Shown here in pieces: positions 9,268 through 18,208 of a stretch of DNA of 64,000 bases. The notes under the pieces are model-generated. The model searched no databases and was not told the origin of the DNA. It saw only the letters and a program-made list of their open reading frames with translations. Both the position numbers and the translations under genes were made by a program. Position 1 is the first letter of the stretch, and every line of letters starts with the position of its first letter. The DNA lies in NCBI RefSeq assembly GCF_015319355.1, contig NZ_JADILU010000007.1, forward strand, positions 124,001 through 188,000, in the 5' to 3' direction. This stretch comes from Psychroserpens luteus. GTDB lineage: Bacteria > Bacteroidota > Bacteroidia > Flavobacteriales > Flavobacteriaceae.

Positions 9268-9380
9268 CATTGCAACAACACTGTTGATTTTATGTTACTA
9301 ATATCAAATCATAGATAGACCACCGTTTATATGGCTTTTAGAACAAGCAACAACAAAACTGCAACAGTGTTGTTGCAATG
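9268..9380. repeat. 113-bp segment bounded by perfect 19-bp inverted repeats
   Basis: CATTGCAACAACACTGTTG at 9268-9286 and its exact reverse complement at 9362-9380. Each arm also contains the small palindrome CAACACTGTTG, so the pair could be two operator sites or the termini of a MITE-like element. No target-site duplication is visible. Confidence 0.65.
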
Positions 9381-9496
9381 TTTATTGATTAAATATGTTC
9401 AATTTAGTCCACTTTGAAATCCTTTTTGACTTTTTCTATTGAGAAATAATACTAAATTCATCATTATGAATAATAGATTTTTTTATTAATTTTTAT

Positions 9497-9950
9497 TTTG
9501 TGATAAGCAATGCATTGTTGATTTTTTCTTTCAAAATATCACTCTTAAATGATTTCATATTAACAGCAGAGATAATATCGATAGAGAGTATTATTCCTCT
9601 TCAAACTTCCTTAAAATCAATTAAAGACATTTTCTAAATCACATTAAAAGCATCATAGTATGTAACGCTTTCATTATCTATTTTCTTAATAACGATAATT
9701 GCATCTCTTTTTTTTCAATTTTACTTGGGCTATAAATGACTCTCTTGTATTGCTCAATTCCTTCTTCTCATTATTAACAGCATTTACGGTTAAACCTAAA
9801 TTATTATACAGATTATATACTGAAAGAAGAGACCCATAATCTGAATGCTCTATAATTCTATTTTAAACTTCTTTTATGGGAACTTTTACTTTTAATAATG
9901 TAAGAAACCTGTATGCAACAACCACATTGCTGTCAGATATCAATTTATTA
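9497..9950 (-). pseudogene. Decayed peptidase-C39-like domain gene
   Basis: Read on the minus strand, the fragments VVVAYRFLTLLKVKVPIKEV, NRIIEHSDYGSLLSVYNLYN, RESFIAQVK, AIIVIKKIDNESVTYYDAFN and FKEV/GIILSI follow each other in the order of the C39-type peptidase domain found in Bacteroidetes bacteriocin-exporter ABC transporters and in VKOR/thioredoxin fusion proteins. The frame is broken by TAA at 9863-9865, by further TAG and TGA codons and by an indel. The catalytic cysteine position reads serine. Only the N-terminal domain remains. Confidence 0.65.
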
Positions 9951-10117
9951 TGAAATTAGGATACTAACATTCGTTTTTTTTACTAAACTAGTAAAGTCTC
10001 AACAACAAATAATCAATAACTTTAATATCTATGTGTTACCAATACGGAATGAGAATAGAAAACTTGAGTCAAAGAGCAACCAGGAAGATTAGTTATTGAA
10101 CGAAATGAATAGATTTT

Positions 10118-10163
10118 CTATCGTAGAATATTTCCTTTTCAGAACTACTCTACTCTATTTTTG
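10118..10163 (+). promoter_or_regulatory. Conserved promoter block, copy 2
   Basis: TATTTTTG at 10156-10163 is an exact TAnnTTTG -7 box. The block is nearly identical to 7941-7989 except for a three-base deletion in the spacer. It precedes the 40-codon gene. Confidence 0.7.
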
Positions 10164-10200
10164 TACTATAAATAATTATTAAGTCTTAAAATTTTTTATT

Positions 10201-10323
10201 ATGGCTTTAGACAAAGATTATGAGTACACGCAAGCAGATTTAGAAAATCATTCGGATCAACTTAATCCAAACAATGATGAATATCACAATTCAAGAGAAG
10301 ATAATTCGTGTAAATTTTATTAA
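10201..10323 (+). CDS. Small acidic 40-aa protein, copy 2
   Basis: It starts MALDKDYEYTQADLEN, keeps LNPNND and ends NSCKFY. It is the paralogue of the 37-residue protein at 8027. Substitutions such as D/E and GAC/GAT keep chemistry or are silent, which supports coding. The C-terminus diverges after the SR pair. Function unknown. Confidence 0.68.
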   Translation: MALDKDYEYTQADLENHSDQLNPNNDEYHNSREDNSCKFY

Positions 10324-10335
10324 TTTTCAAAATTC

Positions 10336-10369
10336 ACACCTCGTTGTAACTCACATTTTAATGGGGTGT
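10336..10369 (+). terminator. Hairpin between small gene and 229-aa gene, copy 2
   Basis: ACACCTC at 10336-10342 pairs with GGGGTGT at 10363-10369 (one G-U), followed by TTATTT. Position matches the copy 1 hairpin although the stem sequence differs, so the structure rather than the sequence is kept. Confidence 0.5.
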
Positions 10370-10379
10370 TTATTTAACT

Positions 10380-11069
10380 ATGGTTACACCAGAAGAAATA
10401 TTTAATCCTTAGTATAATAAGAGTAAAGGCATGGCCCTTGGCTTTGTTATATCTGTAATATTCTGCTCTAATATAGAAGAGTTTGAGCGTCAAGTTATCT
10501 TTATAATGTATATCGCTAACGTTATAGATTATGATGCAATAAAACCTAATCGTGATAAATTAACAAAAAAATTCTTGTTACAAAGAATTTTTGAACTATC
10601 GACTAATAAAAAATATGTCTCCAAATCAGAACTACGTCAGTTAGTAAATATGGAGGATAAAGGAACTTTTAATAAATATTATGATTATCATCTATTAAAG
10701 CTTGGAATAACAACAAATAAAAAATTTATACTTTATGAGCTTTATAGAATTTTAGAGATTAATCAAGGTAGTCATGATTGGAGAAGAATGGCAGTTTATA
10801 GTAAAGGGGAATTGTCTAATGAATTTATGAATGGTAACTATGATGATTTAGAGCTTGAAATGACCAATAAAATATTTGATTTTGAAACGTATAAGAATCG
10901 TGATTATATATTGCCAGCAGATGCTCACTTATTTATAAAAAACAAAACTTCAAACGAGGTTAATAATGTTGAGTCAGCAGATTACGAAGAAGATCAACTT
11001 AGTTTCTTTTTTTATACTTTCTTATTATATGCAATTAAAAATCAAAATAAACAAAAAATTAATATTTAA
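10380..11069 (+). pseudogene. Second copy of the 229-aa gene, with an in-frame TAG at codon 11
   Basis: From the ATG at 10380 the frame matches the intact copy codon for codon, 230 codons including the stop. Codon 11 is TAG (10410-10412) where the intact copy has CAT for histidine. Downstream the frame stays open for 220 codons and is well conserved, with internal ATG at 10431. Either the gene was recently inactivated, or an N-terminally shortened product is made from the internal ATG (codon 18, also methionine in the intact copy). Confidence 0.75.
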
Positions 11070-11179
11070 GATTTATAAGTAATTTAGGAAAAGAAAACGA
11101 ACCACTGGGAAATGCTTTGGATTTTTCGATTATACACAAAACCAGCAATTAATCATACACATTTTTATCTGTTTAGGCT

Positions 11180-13846
11180 TTACTGTAAATTTATTGTATT
11201 TCTACATTTTGGATAATTTGTACATCCTAAAAAGTCCCCATATTTCCCTGATCTCTTTGTCATAAAGCCACTTTTGCAATCGGTACAAAGAAATTTATCT
11301 TCTAAAATTTCAATATCTTTAAACGTCTGATTACAATTTGGATAATGGGAACATCCCAAAAATTGGTTGTCATTAGATGAGTTTTGCCTAATAACAAGTT
11401 TCCCTGTTTTACAATAAAGACAATTTGTAGTATTTAGTGTTCCTTCAGAATTAGATAATAAATAATTGTTATCTGTTAGTAATTCTTCTGCAAATAAAGA
11501 AACGTCAGAAGGTATTAGCAATACGACCTCGTTTCTAGTTCTTGTTAAAGCAACATAAAATAATCTACGTTCTTCTGCAAATCTATACTTTTCATCATCA
11601 CTGAGTAAGAGAGACAAAATAGGATCGTCCGTCATTTTGTTAGGAAAACCAAGCAAATGATTCCTAAGATTCAATAGTATAACATTATCTGCTTCTGTAC
11701 CTTTTGATCTGTGCACTGTTAGGTATTTAATGTCAACTTCTTCAAAACCCTGTACTTCTAATTCCCCTGTTCTTTCAATATATTTTACTCTGCTGTTTGG
11801 AGTTAGTTTTATTAAGTCATTAATATCAAAACTATGCCTCCCTAAAACCAATATTGATTTATTGCCATATTTATTTACAAGCGTTTGTATTTCGTTTATG
11901 AAAGTAGCTTCAATTTCTTCTGGCTTGAAATGAACAAATTTAACAGGATCTTCCAAAGGGTCTTTCATGGACTTTGGATTTTTGGAAATCTGCTTGGTGT
12001 TTTTCTGTATGTATTTTGAAGTAATATCTATAAGCGACTGTGAATTCCGATAAGTCTGTTCTATCAACAATTGCATAGACTCTCCAACATACTTTTTAAA
12101 ATTGCTGAACAAAGAAATATCACTTCCTGCAAAACGGTAAATTGATTGCCAATCGTCTCCGACACAAACCAATTTCGCTCCTGTCAAATCCCTAATTTCT
12201 TTAATCAAGTTAAAACGAGAAAAGGAAATATCCTGATACTCGTCAATGATAATATACTGATATGAGTATTGAGGCATACTACTTTTTACAACATCAGTAG
12301 CTTGATTTATCATATCGTTGAAATCAATCTCATTTCTTTCTTTTAAAGTATTATTATATTTTTTCAGAATTGGAAGAACAAATTCCAAAAACATTTCTTG
12401 CCGTTCAAGCATGAAATGATTTTGGGTTTTAGTTTTGTGCGAAAATAAACTCATCAGTGAATGATGGTCTAAACGTCTTGATTTACTTAAATTGATAAAG
12501 CTTTCGATAAGTTTAATTATTTCTTTTCCGAAATTTTTATCATTATCTGATACTTTGGAGTAAATATTTTTCGCATCCCTTGGTTTAAAAACAACATTTT
12601 CTGCTTCCAACATTTCTCTAAGTTTCTCTAATAGAATGTTATCCCTGTTATAGTAGGAATAGGTTTCTAATAACTTAGTATTGTGTGTTGTATGGTTTGC
12701 CCTTTTTAGTTCCATTTCCTCAACATACTTTTCTTCATAAAATGGCGTGAGCCATTTTGCTCTGTTATTCTCATCTACACCAAAATGTTCTATATATATG
12801 TTATACTCTGTAAGGTAAAAGTCGGGACGATACATCGCCTCTCCAAAGGGATAAGGTTTTTCATATTCATACTCAATTCCATTCAAGTACAAGAAATTGG
12901 CTATTATGAGTTCCTCCACACTTTTTACTCTTTCGCCCTGTATGGTGTCAAGTTTAGAATTTGACACGATGTTTAAAGGTTCGCATTTTGATTTTAATGT
13001 CTGAAAATCAATTCCTTTTTCAGTGTCTATTTTTTCACCAATTGAATTGAAGTTATCATATTCTTCTGGAATGTTCATATAGCAAGCAACATATTGAATA
13101 TATGATTGCAACACTTCCGAATCGTTGAAAATGTCCTGTTGCAAATACGCTTTGATAACTCCGCTTAAGGTGTTTTCATTTGTAACAGCAGGAGTGTCTG
13201 GATGATATTTTTTGATTATGTTATAACCAAGTTTATGAAAAGTGATTGCTTCTGCACCAAGTTCAATCTTTTTTAGTCGTTCGTTTAATTCTTCAACGGT
13301 TTTTTTAGTAAACGAAAGCAGTAAGATATCTTGAGGATTAATATTTTTCTTCTGAATAAGATATTTAACTTTTCCAAGGATGGTTAGCGTTTTACCCGAA
13401 CCTGCACCAGCAATTATTAAATTTGAATATTCATCTGTTATCAATGCGGTGCGTTGCTGGTCGTCCAATTTTTTTCCTTCAATATTATCGAAATACGGTT
13501 TTAATTTTTCTTTCTGTGCTTTGACATAATTTTGATTGAAACGGACTATGTAGTTGTCAAAATTGTCAAAAATTTCATTAAATCGTTTAACATTTTCTTC
13601 TTTTTTGTAGAATTTGGTTTTGTTTTTAAAAAACTGTCCTACGATCGAATATTTTGATTTTATTTGGTCGCGTTGAACCCAAGTAACGTAATCATCAAAT
13701 TTTTCTATGGTTTGGAAAAATGAAGTGATTTGGCGTAACTTAGAAAGGTAAGTGGCATCCTGATATTTTTTGGTTTCTGTTAATTGTCGATAAACAAATA
13801 GAAGACTAATTATTATAGCAGAAAAGATAATCCGAACCCAATTCAT
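11180..13846 (-). CDS. UvrD/HelD-like SF1 helicase with N-terminal membrane segment and zinc-finger tail, 888 aa
   Basis: SF1A helicase motifs are complete: AGAGSGKT near residue 147, a DEYQD Walker B, TYRNS, VHRSKGTEA and FYVALTRTR. Between the helicase halves lies an insert with LYLNGIEYEYEKPY and YRPDFYL...IYIEHFG, the pattern of a PD-(D/E)XK/Vsr-like nuclease fold seen in some helicase-IV relatives. Residues 5-20 form one membrane segment. The C-terminus carries two topoisomerase-type four-cysteine zinc fingers (CLYCKTG...GCSHYPNC and CTDCKSG...GCTNYPKC). Such proteins are common in defence islands. It is convergent with the module upstream and stands alone on its strand. I infer a DNA-processing, possibly antiphage, role. 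Confidence 0.85.
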   Translation of the reverse strand: MNWVRIIFSAIIISLLFVYRQLTETKKYQDATYLSKLRQITSFFQTIEKFDDYVTWVQRDQIKSKYSIVGQFFKNKTKFYKKEENVKRFNEIFDNFDNYIVRFNQNYVKAQKEKLKPYFDNIEGKKLDDQQRTALITDEYSNLIIAGAGSGKTLTILGKVKYLIQKKNINPQDILLLSFTKKTVEELNERLKKIELGAEAITFHKLGYNIIKKYHPDTPAVTNENTLSGVIKAYLQQDIFNDSEVLQSYIQYVACYMNIPEEYDNFNSIGEKIDTEKGIDFQTLKSKCEPLNIVSNSKLDTIQGERVKSVEELIIANFLYLNGIEYEYEKPYPFGEAMYRPDFYLTEYNIYIEHFGVDENNRAKWLTPFYEEKYVEEMELKRANHTTHNTKLLETYSYYNRDNILLEKLREMLEAENVVFKPRDAKNIYSKVSDNDKNFGKEIIKLIESFINLSKSRRLDHHSLMSLFSHKTKTQNHFMLERQEMFLEFVLPILKKYNNTLKERNEIDFNDMINQATDVVKSSMPQYSYQYIIIDEYQDISFSRFNLIKEIRDLTGAKLVCVGDDWQSIYRFAGSDISLFSNFKKYVGESMQLLIEQTYRNSQSLIDITSKYIQKNTKQISKNPKSMKDPLEDPVKFVHFKPEEIEATFINEIQTLVNKYGNKSILVLGRHSFDINDLIKLTPNSRVKYIERTGELEVQGFEEVDIKYLTVHRSKGTEADNVILLNLRNHLLGFPNKMTDDPILSLLLSDDEKYRFAEERRLFYVALTRTRNEVVLLIPSDVSLFAEELLTDNNYLLSNSEGTLNTTNCLYCKTGKLVIRQNSSNDNQFLGCSHYPNCNQTFKDIEILEDKFLCTDCKSGFMTKRSGKYGDFLGCTNYPKCRNTINLQ

Positions 13847-13969
13847 TCTATCAGTTAATGTTTTTTATACTTTGTATGTCTCATTATGATTGTGCTCTTG
13901 CCTGACATATAACGGTTAGTATATGAAAATAAAGCTACATTTAAATAGGCGATTTCTAAAATTCTCAGG

Positions 13970-15898
13970 TCATAATTTCTTAGTAAGAATTGCGTTGCCA
14001 TACTGGTCAATGTAAAATGTTTCTGTTTTTCCGTTTAGTTGAGTTCGAACTAATTCATTAGATAAAAGTGTGATTTTATCATAATTGATTTTAAGTACTT
14101 CTACACCTGAGGAATTTACTAAACCATATTTTACAAAAATAAGCGGAAAGTTAATATGACCTTTTTTATTCGATGGATTCACTTCTCTTCTATGACTAAA
14201 CCTAATTTTACCAAAAACAAACAACTTGTCATTATATGAGTGTAAGGTATTGTAATTGCTATTCTCACTCACTATTACTTGACTATCAGGCTTTACAAGA
14301 CCAAGACTATTAAACTTCGTTATATAATGCATATATTCATAATAGTTATTTGTCGAGTAAATATTATTTTCAAAGAACTTAGGTTGAACTATATATTCTT
14401 GATTTTGGGCTAAACCTGAACTGTATAAAAAAAAATCATTTTCTAATAGAATAATATTTTTAAATGGTTTCAATAAATCTTCTTCGTTTTCGTCTTTTAA
14501 TATGCAATACCCATCACCAGAATCTACTCTTGAGTTATTAATTGTGCTAAAAATGTCATTATAATTATATCTCTGATTATATGGAGTATCAGCTGTGATA
14601 GAAGTATATACAATTGGGTAGTATGATGATTCCACTAATTTAGTTTGACTTAAACTATAATCTGTTAAAGAATCATTTTCAATGATAATTGAATCTACTA
14701 AGATAGGATGAGATACATCAATTTCAGGATAATCATAACGATCAGAATGATAAGGTATTGCAGCAGTATATGAAATGTTTTGGGTTGATTCTTTCTTCTC
14801 CGATTTAGTGAATTTATTAATAAAAGAAAAAATACTGAGACATTTTTTATTTCTAGAAACATCAATAATTGTAGAGTCAAATGTCTTAACGGTCTCACCT
14901 TTGGAATTGATTTTCTTAAAACTTAAACTGTCAGCTACGTACGCGAAACCATTGCAAAAATCTGTCGCTTTGTAATACTTTTCTAAATTCATAGGAGTAT
15001 ATTTTTCATTATAGTAATTGAATATTGTAGTCTCAAAAATAAGTTTGGGCACTCTACTACTATCGGTATAAGTATTTGTCTCTTCAACCTTGAACCAACC
15101 TTCATTGAAATCTCCGAAGTAAATTTTTTCGTACCCTACTGTTAATTTGTTTTTGTTCTTTAACTTATTTCCATATTCATCCAAAATATATATAAATTCT
15201 CCTGTAGAGCATACAGCGTAACCATTCGAAAAATTTCTGACGTTATCGTATTCAGTATCTACTATAATATTGCCGTAAATATCAATAAAACCATATTTGT
15301 TCTTATTTTTTATTATTGCTTTACCCTCCATAAAGGGGTACACGAATATGTTATTCTTATTATCCAAGCTTCGACGTCTAATATTAGATATAAAAAGTTT
15401 ACCTTCCACAGGTTCCTCGATTTTAAAATCACTTGGGTTGTTTTGATAATCAGAGAATAGTACAAATGCGTCTCCTGCATTATTTTCAAGATTAATAGCT
15501 CCGTGCTTTAGTGCATTAACATAAAGTGATAAAAACTTCTTTAAGACTTTGTTCAACTGTTCAATATGATTGCCAGATGATGTATTAGATAAACGTTCTA
15601 AATCATTTTTCAAAGCAGAATATTCCTTTTTTAATCCATCTGTTTTTAAGTCAGTATGCTCATCAATACTGTCAACAAAAAGTTTCACTGTTTTAAATAA
15701 CGGAGACAAGTTTATCACCTTATTGACATTAGTATAAGAATAGACATTCTTGTTTAAGTTATTGACGTATAAATTCTTATTACTAATATTAACATCTGTT
15801 AAAGTATTATTATTTCCAAATTCTACTTCGTTACTCTGAGCAATTAATAAAGTAAAAGTGAATAATAAATAAATTGCTATTGTAAAATTTAGTTTCAT
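13970..15898 (-). CDS. Secreted WG-repeat protein, 642 aa
   Basis: A signal peptide covers about residues 1-20 (MKLNFTIAIYLLFTFTLLIA). The body has WG-type repeats: KYGFIDIYGNIIVDTEYDNV near residue 205, followed by a degenerate FIYILDEYGNKL, and near the end KYGLVNSSGVEVLKINYDKI and FYIDQYGNAIL. WG repeats form beta-propeller-like surfaces whose ligand is generally unknown. It begins two bases before the stop of the 92-residue gene, so the two are one operon. Not recognised beyond the repeats. Confidence 0.7.
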   Translation of the reverse strand: MKLNFTIAIYLLFTFTLLIAQSNEVEFGNNNTLTDVNISNKNLYVNNLNKNVYSYTNVNKVINLSPLFKTVKLFVDSIDEHTDLKTDGLKKEYSALKNDLERLSNTSSGNHIEQLNKVLKKFLSLYVNALKHGAINLENNAGDAFVLFSDYQNNPSDFKIEEPVEGKLFISNIRRRSLDNKNNIFVYPFMEGKAIIKNKNKYGFIDIYGNIIVDTEYDNVRNFSNGYAVCSTGEFIYILDEYGNKLKNKNKLTVGYEKIYFGDFNEGWFKVEETNTYTDSSRVPKLIFETTIFNYYNEKYTPMNLEKYYKATDFCNGFAYVADSLSFKKINSKGETVKTFDSTIIDVSRNKKCLSIFSFINKFTKSEKKESTQNISYTAAIPYHSDRYDYPEIDVSHPILVDSIIIENDSLTDYSLSQTKLVESSYYPIVYTSITADTPYNQRYNYNDIFSTINNSRVDSGDGYCILKDENEEDLLKPFKNIILLENDFFLYSSGLAQNQEYIVQPKFFENNIYSTNNYYEYMHYITKFNSLGLVKPDSQVIVSENSNYNTLHSYNDKLFVFGKIRFSHRREVNPSNKKGHINFPLIFVKYGLVNSSGVEVLKINYDKITLLSNELVRTQLNGKTETFYIDQYGNAILTKKL

Positions 15899-15899
15899 A

Positions 15900-16178
15900 T
15901 TAGTTCTCTTGTTCTATTTCTAAACCCTTAATTTCGTTATCATCCCCTATTTTTACTTCATTTTTACCTTCCTTAGATATGTTTTTTATAGAGAATGAGT
16001 CAATTTTATTACCATTTCCTATTTCTGTAGCATTACCCTTCTCAGTTTGAGGAGAGCTGATAATTGGTTCACTTGGAAACATTTTGTCTTTTACAAGAAA
16101 GAATAAAACAATAATCGCGACAAAAAATGTGATTAATTTATGCCAAATAGTAAATTTTTTTAAAAATGATTCTTTCAT
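15900..16178 (-). CDS. Small single-pass membrane protein, 92 aa
   Basis: Residues 15-31 form one membrane helix (ITFFVAIIVLFFLVKDK). The exposed part has a short repeated pattern, GNGNKIDSFSIKN and GDDNEIKGLEIEQ, preceded by GNATEI. This pattern of alternating glycine/asparagine and isoleucine resembles small beta-solenoid or pentapeptide-like turns. It is upstream of, and almost contiguous with, the WG-repeat gene, so it may anchor or help that protein. No family recognised. Confidence 0.55.
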   Translation of the reverse strand: MKESFLKKFTIWHKLITFFVAIIVLFFLVKDKMFPSEPIISSPQTEKGNATEIGNGNKIDSFSIKNISKEGKNEVKIGDDNEIKGLEIEQEN

Positions 16179-16334
16179 GTAAATATAGTTTTAATTTAAT
16201 GTTGCTTAAGGTGCTCGATTATCGTTAGTTGCGAGGAAGTACACGATTCATATTCCGCACAATAATATATTCAAATGTATAATGATCGTAATATTAGCCA
16301 GATGTAGCAATTAAATATTTACGTACAATGTTAG

Positions 16335-17411
16335 CTACAGTTGTTTTAATTCATTAAACTCGTCTGAACTAAAATATCTTATAATATAAACACTATTAAA
16401 ATCATTGTTAAAGCGTATTGTCTCGTGCTTTTCAAACGTAATTTCTATGCTTGCTGCAACTTCTATGGCTTTTGCTTTAGGAATTGCGAATCTTGATTCC
16501 AACGCTGTTGATATTTCACTAATATTTACTTTATTATTCTCTATATTTCCTTCAAGCTGAATAGCCACCAAAGAGGAGTTAATAACAGCATTAGGCCATT
16601 CTATAAATTTCATCAATTGTTGCGAAAATCGATTTTCTGATGAACTACCGTTTGCTGATTCTTTGATGGACTCTATATTATTTTCTATGTAAGATTTTAC
16701 TACACCTACATAATCATTATTCATTGATACTGAATAATAGACTCCGGAAACACTTGTTGTCTCATCTGCTAATTTATTTAAGTACGCTCTAACGTTTCCA
16801 CTACTTTGGACGTTATTCGCAATGAGCGTACTATCCACTTTAGCCTTTAATTCAGCAGTAAATTTTGAAACTTTTTCCTTAGAAAGTTTAAAATTTTTAG
16901 GGTTTAGTTCATAGCGTGTTGATACTAACTTTAGTCTAAAGTCTCGGTATTTATCTTGAAAAAGTATTTTCTTTTTTTCGTAAGGGTCAGGTTCATTGAA
17001 AATTTTATTTTTCAATTCCAAAAACTCACTATTATCAATTAAATCAGGATTTTTTGAAATCATTTTATCAAATCCTTTATTTTGATAGTATTCAAAATCA
17101 ATTTGGTTTAGATGTTTGAAATTGCCATTGAGAGAAGATAAATCAAATAAATTACGTGTTTCAGCAGTCCCTACGTTTTTTCTAAAAGTCCCTACATTAT
17201 TTAAAAATTCATAACTTTGTTTCTCTATCAATGGGTTTAAAACTGGGCTATAATATCTATCCTCTGAACCAAAAAAACCTTTTTGTCCATTTACTTCTTT
17301 GGCTTTAAATTCCAAATTAAACAATTTTATTTTTTCGTTATTTTTCCAAAATTGAGAATAAGATTTCAAAGAAAACAGGAATACAATAGAAATTAAAATG
17401 ACTTTTTTCAT
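16335..17411 (-). CDS. Exported protein of unknown function, 358 aa
   Basis: The open frame continues upstream to 17498, but the ATG at 17411 begins a clear signal peptide (MKKVILISIVFLFSLKSYSQ), so I choose it. The mature part is charged and mostly helical, with no recognised domain. It is 156 bases upstream of the 92-residue gene on the same strand and may share its function at the cell envelope. Confidence 0.6.
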   Translation of the reverse strand: MKKVILISIVFLFSLKSYSQFWKNNEKIKLFNLEFKAKEVNGQKGFFGSEDRYYSPVLNPLIEKQSYEFLNNVGTFRKNVGTAETRNLFDLSSLNGNFKHLNQIDFEYYQNKGFDKMISKNPDLIDNSEFLELKNKIFNEPDPYEKKKILFQDKYRDFRLKLVSTRYELNPKNFKLSKEKVSKFTAELKAKVDSTLIANNVQSSGNVRAYLNKLADETTSVSGVYYSVSMNNDYVGVVKSYIENNIESIKESANGSSSENRFSQQLMKFIEWPNAVINSSLVAIQLEGNIENNKVNISEISTALESRFAIPKAKAIEVAASIEITFEKHETIRFNNDFNSVYIIRYFSSDEFNELKQL

Positions 17412-17610
17412 AATATTTAATTGGTTGATTAGTAGAGTACTAAGGTAATTATAATTTTTGAAATTTTTTGATTCGGCTAGAATTGTTTTTAATTGCAACT
17501 AACTTGTTATACAGTAGCCAAACACACTTATATCTCATTATAACATCTGGACAAACATTCTTATTGTACTTCTTTCTTAGTTACAAAATTACTAAAATCT
17601 ATAAGCTTAT

Positions 17611-17632
17611 ATATACGTAGTTCTACGTATAT
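17611..17632. promoter_or_regulatory. 22-bp palindrome, operator candidate
   Basis: ATATACGTAG and CTACGTATAT form perfect 10-bp arms separated by TT. It lies in the 327-base gap between the divergent exported-protein gene and the 108-codon gene, about 107 bases before the latter. A dimeric HTH regulator is the likely ligand. Nothing else stands out in this gap. Confidence 0.55.
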
Positions 17633-17738
17633 TTTAATAAAAATAAACAGGGTTATCTATTTACAGAAAAGCCTTAAATTTTAGAATCTGTCTTATTATC
17701 CACTAATCATCTTAAATAAATTTAAATTTAATTGTTCC

Positions 17739-18065
17739 ATGAAAACCGAAATTACAAACCTTAAATTCGAAGTAAAAAAATTAACATCTAAAATAGAGGA
17801 ATTGTCAAAACAACACTTAAAAATTTTTACATTATTGCAGAACCATTTAAGTTCACCCCAACTCAATACCTTAACTATACAACAGTTTAAAAAGAAACCT
17901 AAGGGAGAATACGTTGATATGGAAATTGTACAGTGGCTTTTAAATAGAGACGATATTAGAGAGAAATTCAATTTGGTAATTACACCTCAAATGCCAGCAG
18001 TACTTCACTATTTGAAAACTAATGATTCATCAATTTTTTACAATTATAAAAGAAAGAAACTTTAA
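17739..18065 (+). CDS. Small coiled-coil protein of the element, 108 aa
   Basis: Residues 5-35 form a short coiled coil (heptads through LKFEVKKLTSKIEELSKQHLK). The rest is basic with no recognised domain. It reads divergently from the minus-strand element genes and ends 12 bases before the iteron-like array. Its position beside the putative origin suggests a role in element replication or its control; this is inference from place only. Confidence 0.55.
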   Translation: MKTEITNLKFEVKKLTSKIEELSKQHLKIFTLLQNHLSSPQLNTLTIQQFKKKPKGEYVDMEIVQWLLNRDDIREKFNLVITPQMPAVLHYLKTNDSSIFYNYKRKKL

Positions 18066-18077
18066 AAAGGGTCAATC

Positions 18078-18132
18078 GAACCGTTGATGAACTGTTGATG
18101 AACTGTTGATGAACTGTTGATGAACTGTTGAA
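18078..18132. repeat. 11-bp direct repeats, five units (iteron-like array)
   Basis: Five head-to-tail units of GAACTGTTGAT (first unit GAACCGTTGAT, last ending in A). It is followed by an AT-rich run with the inverted repeat ACTCA-GAA-TGAGT. Located next to the helicase-loader and initiator-like genes, it has the look of an iteron-type replication origin. A three-unit decayed copy is at 8899. Confidence 0.7.
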
Positions 18133-18208
18133 TATGATAACAAATGTACTCAGAATGAGTAGTTTTGCACTCGAATTTCAACCACTTTAGAATGTTTTAA
18201 TTCAGTAT

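Larger units (their letters stand above)
9146..10117. other. Stretch without intact genes between module copies
   Basis: Apart from the inverted-repeat pair at 9268-9380 and the C39-like remnant, this stretch is AT-rich and holds no open frame of convincing length. It reads as decayed accessory DNA. Confidence 0.6.

Noticed and set aside
18078-18132. CRISPR array
   Set aside because: The units are 11 bases, directly adjacent and without spacers; no cas genes are present.
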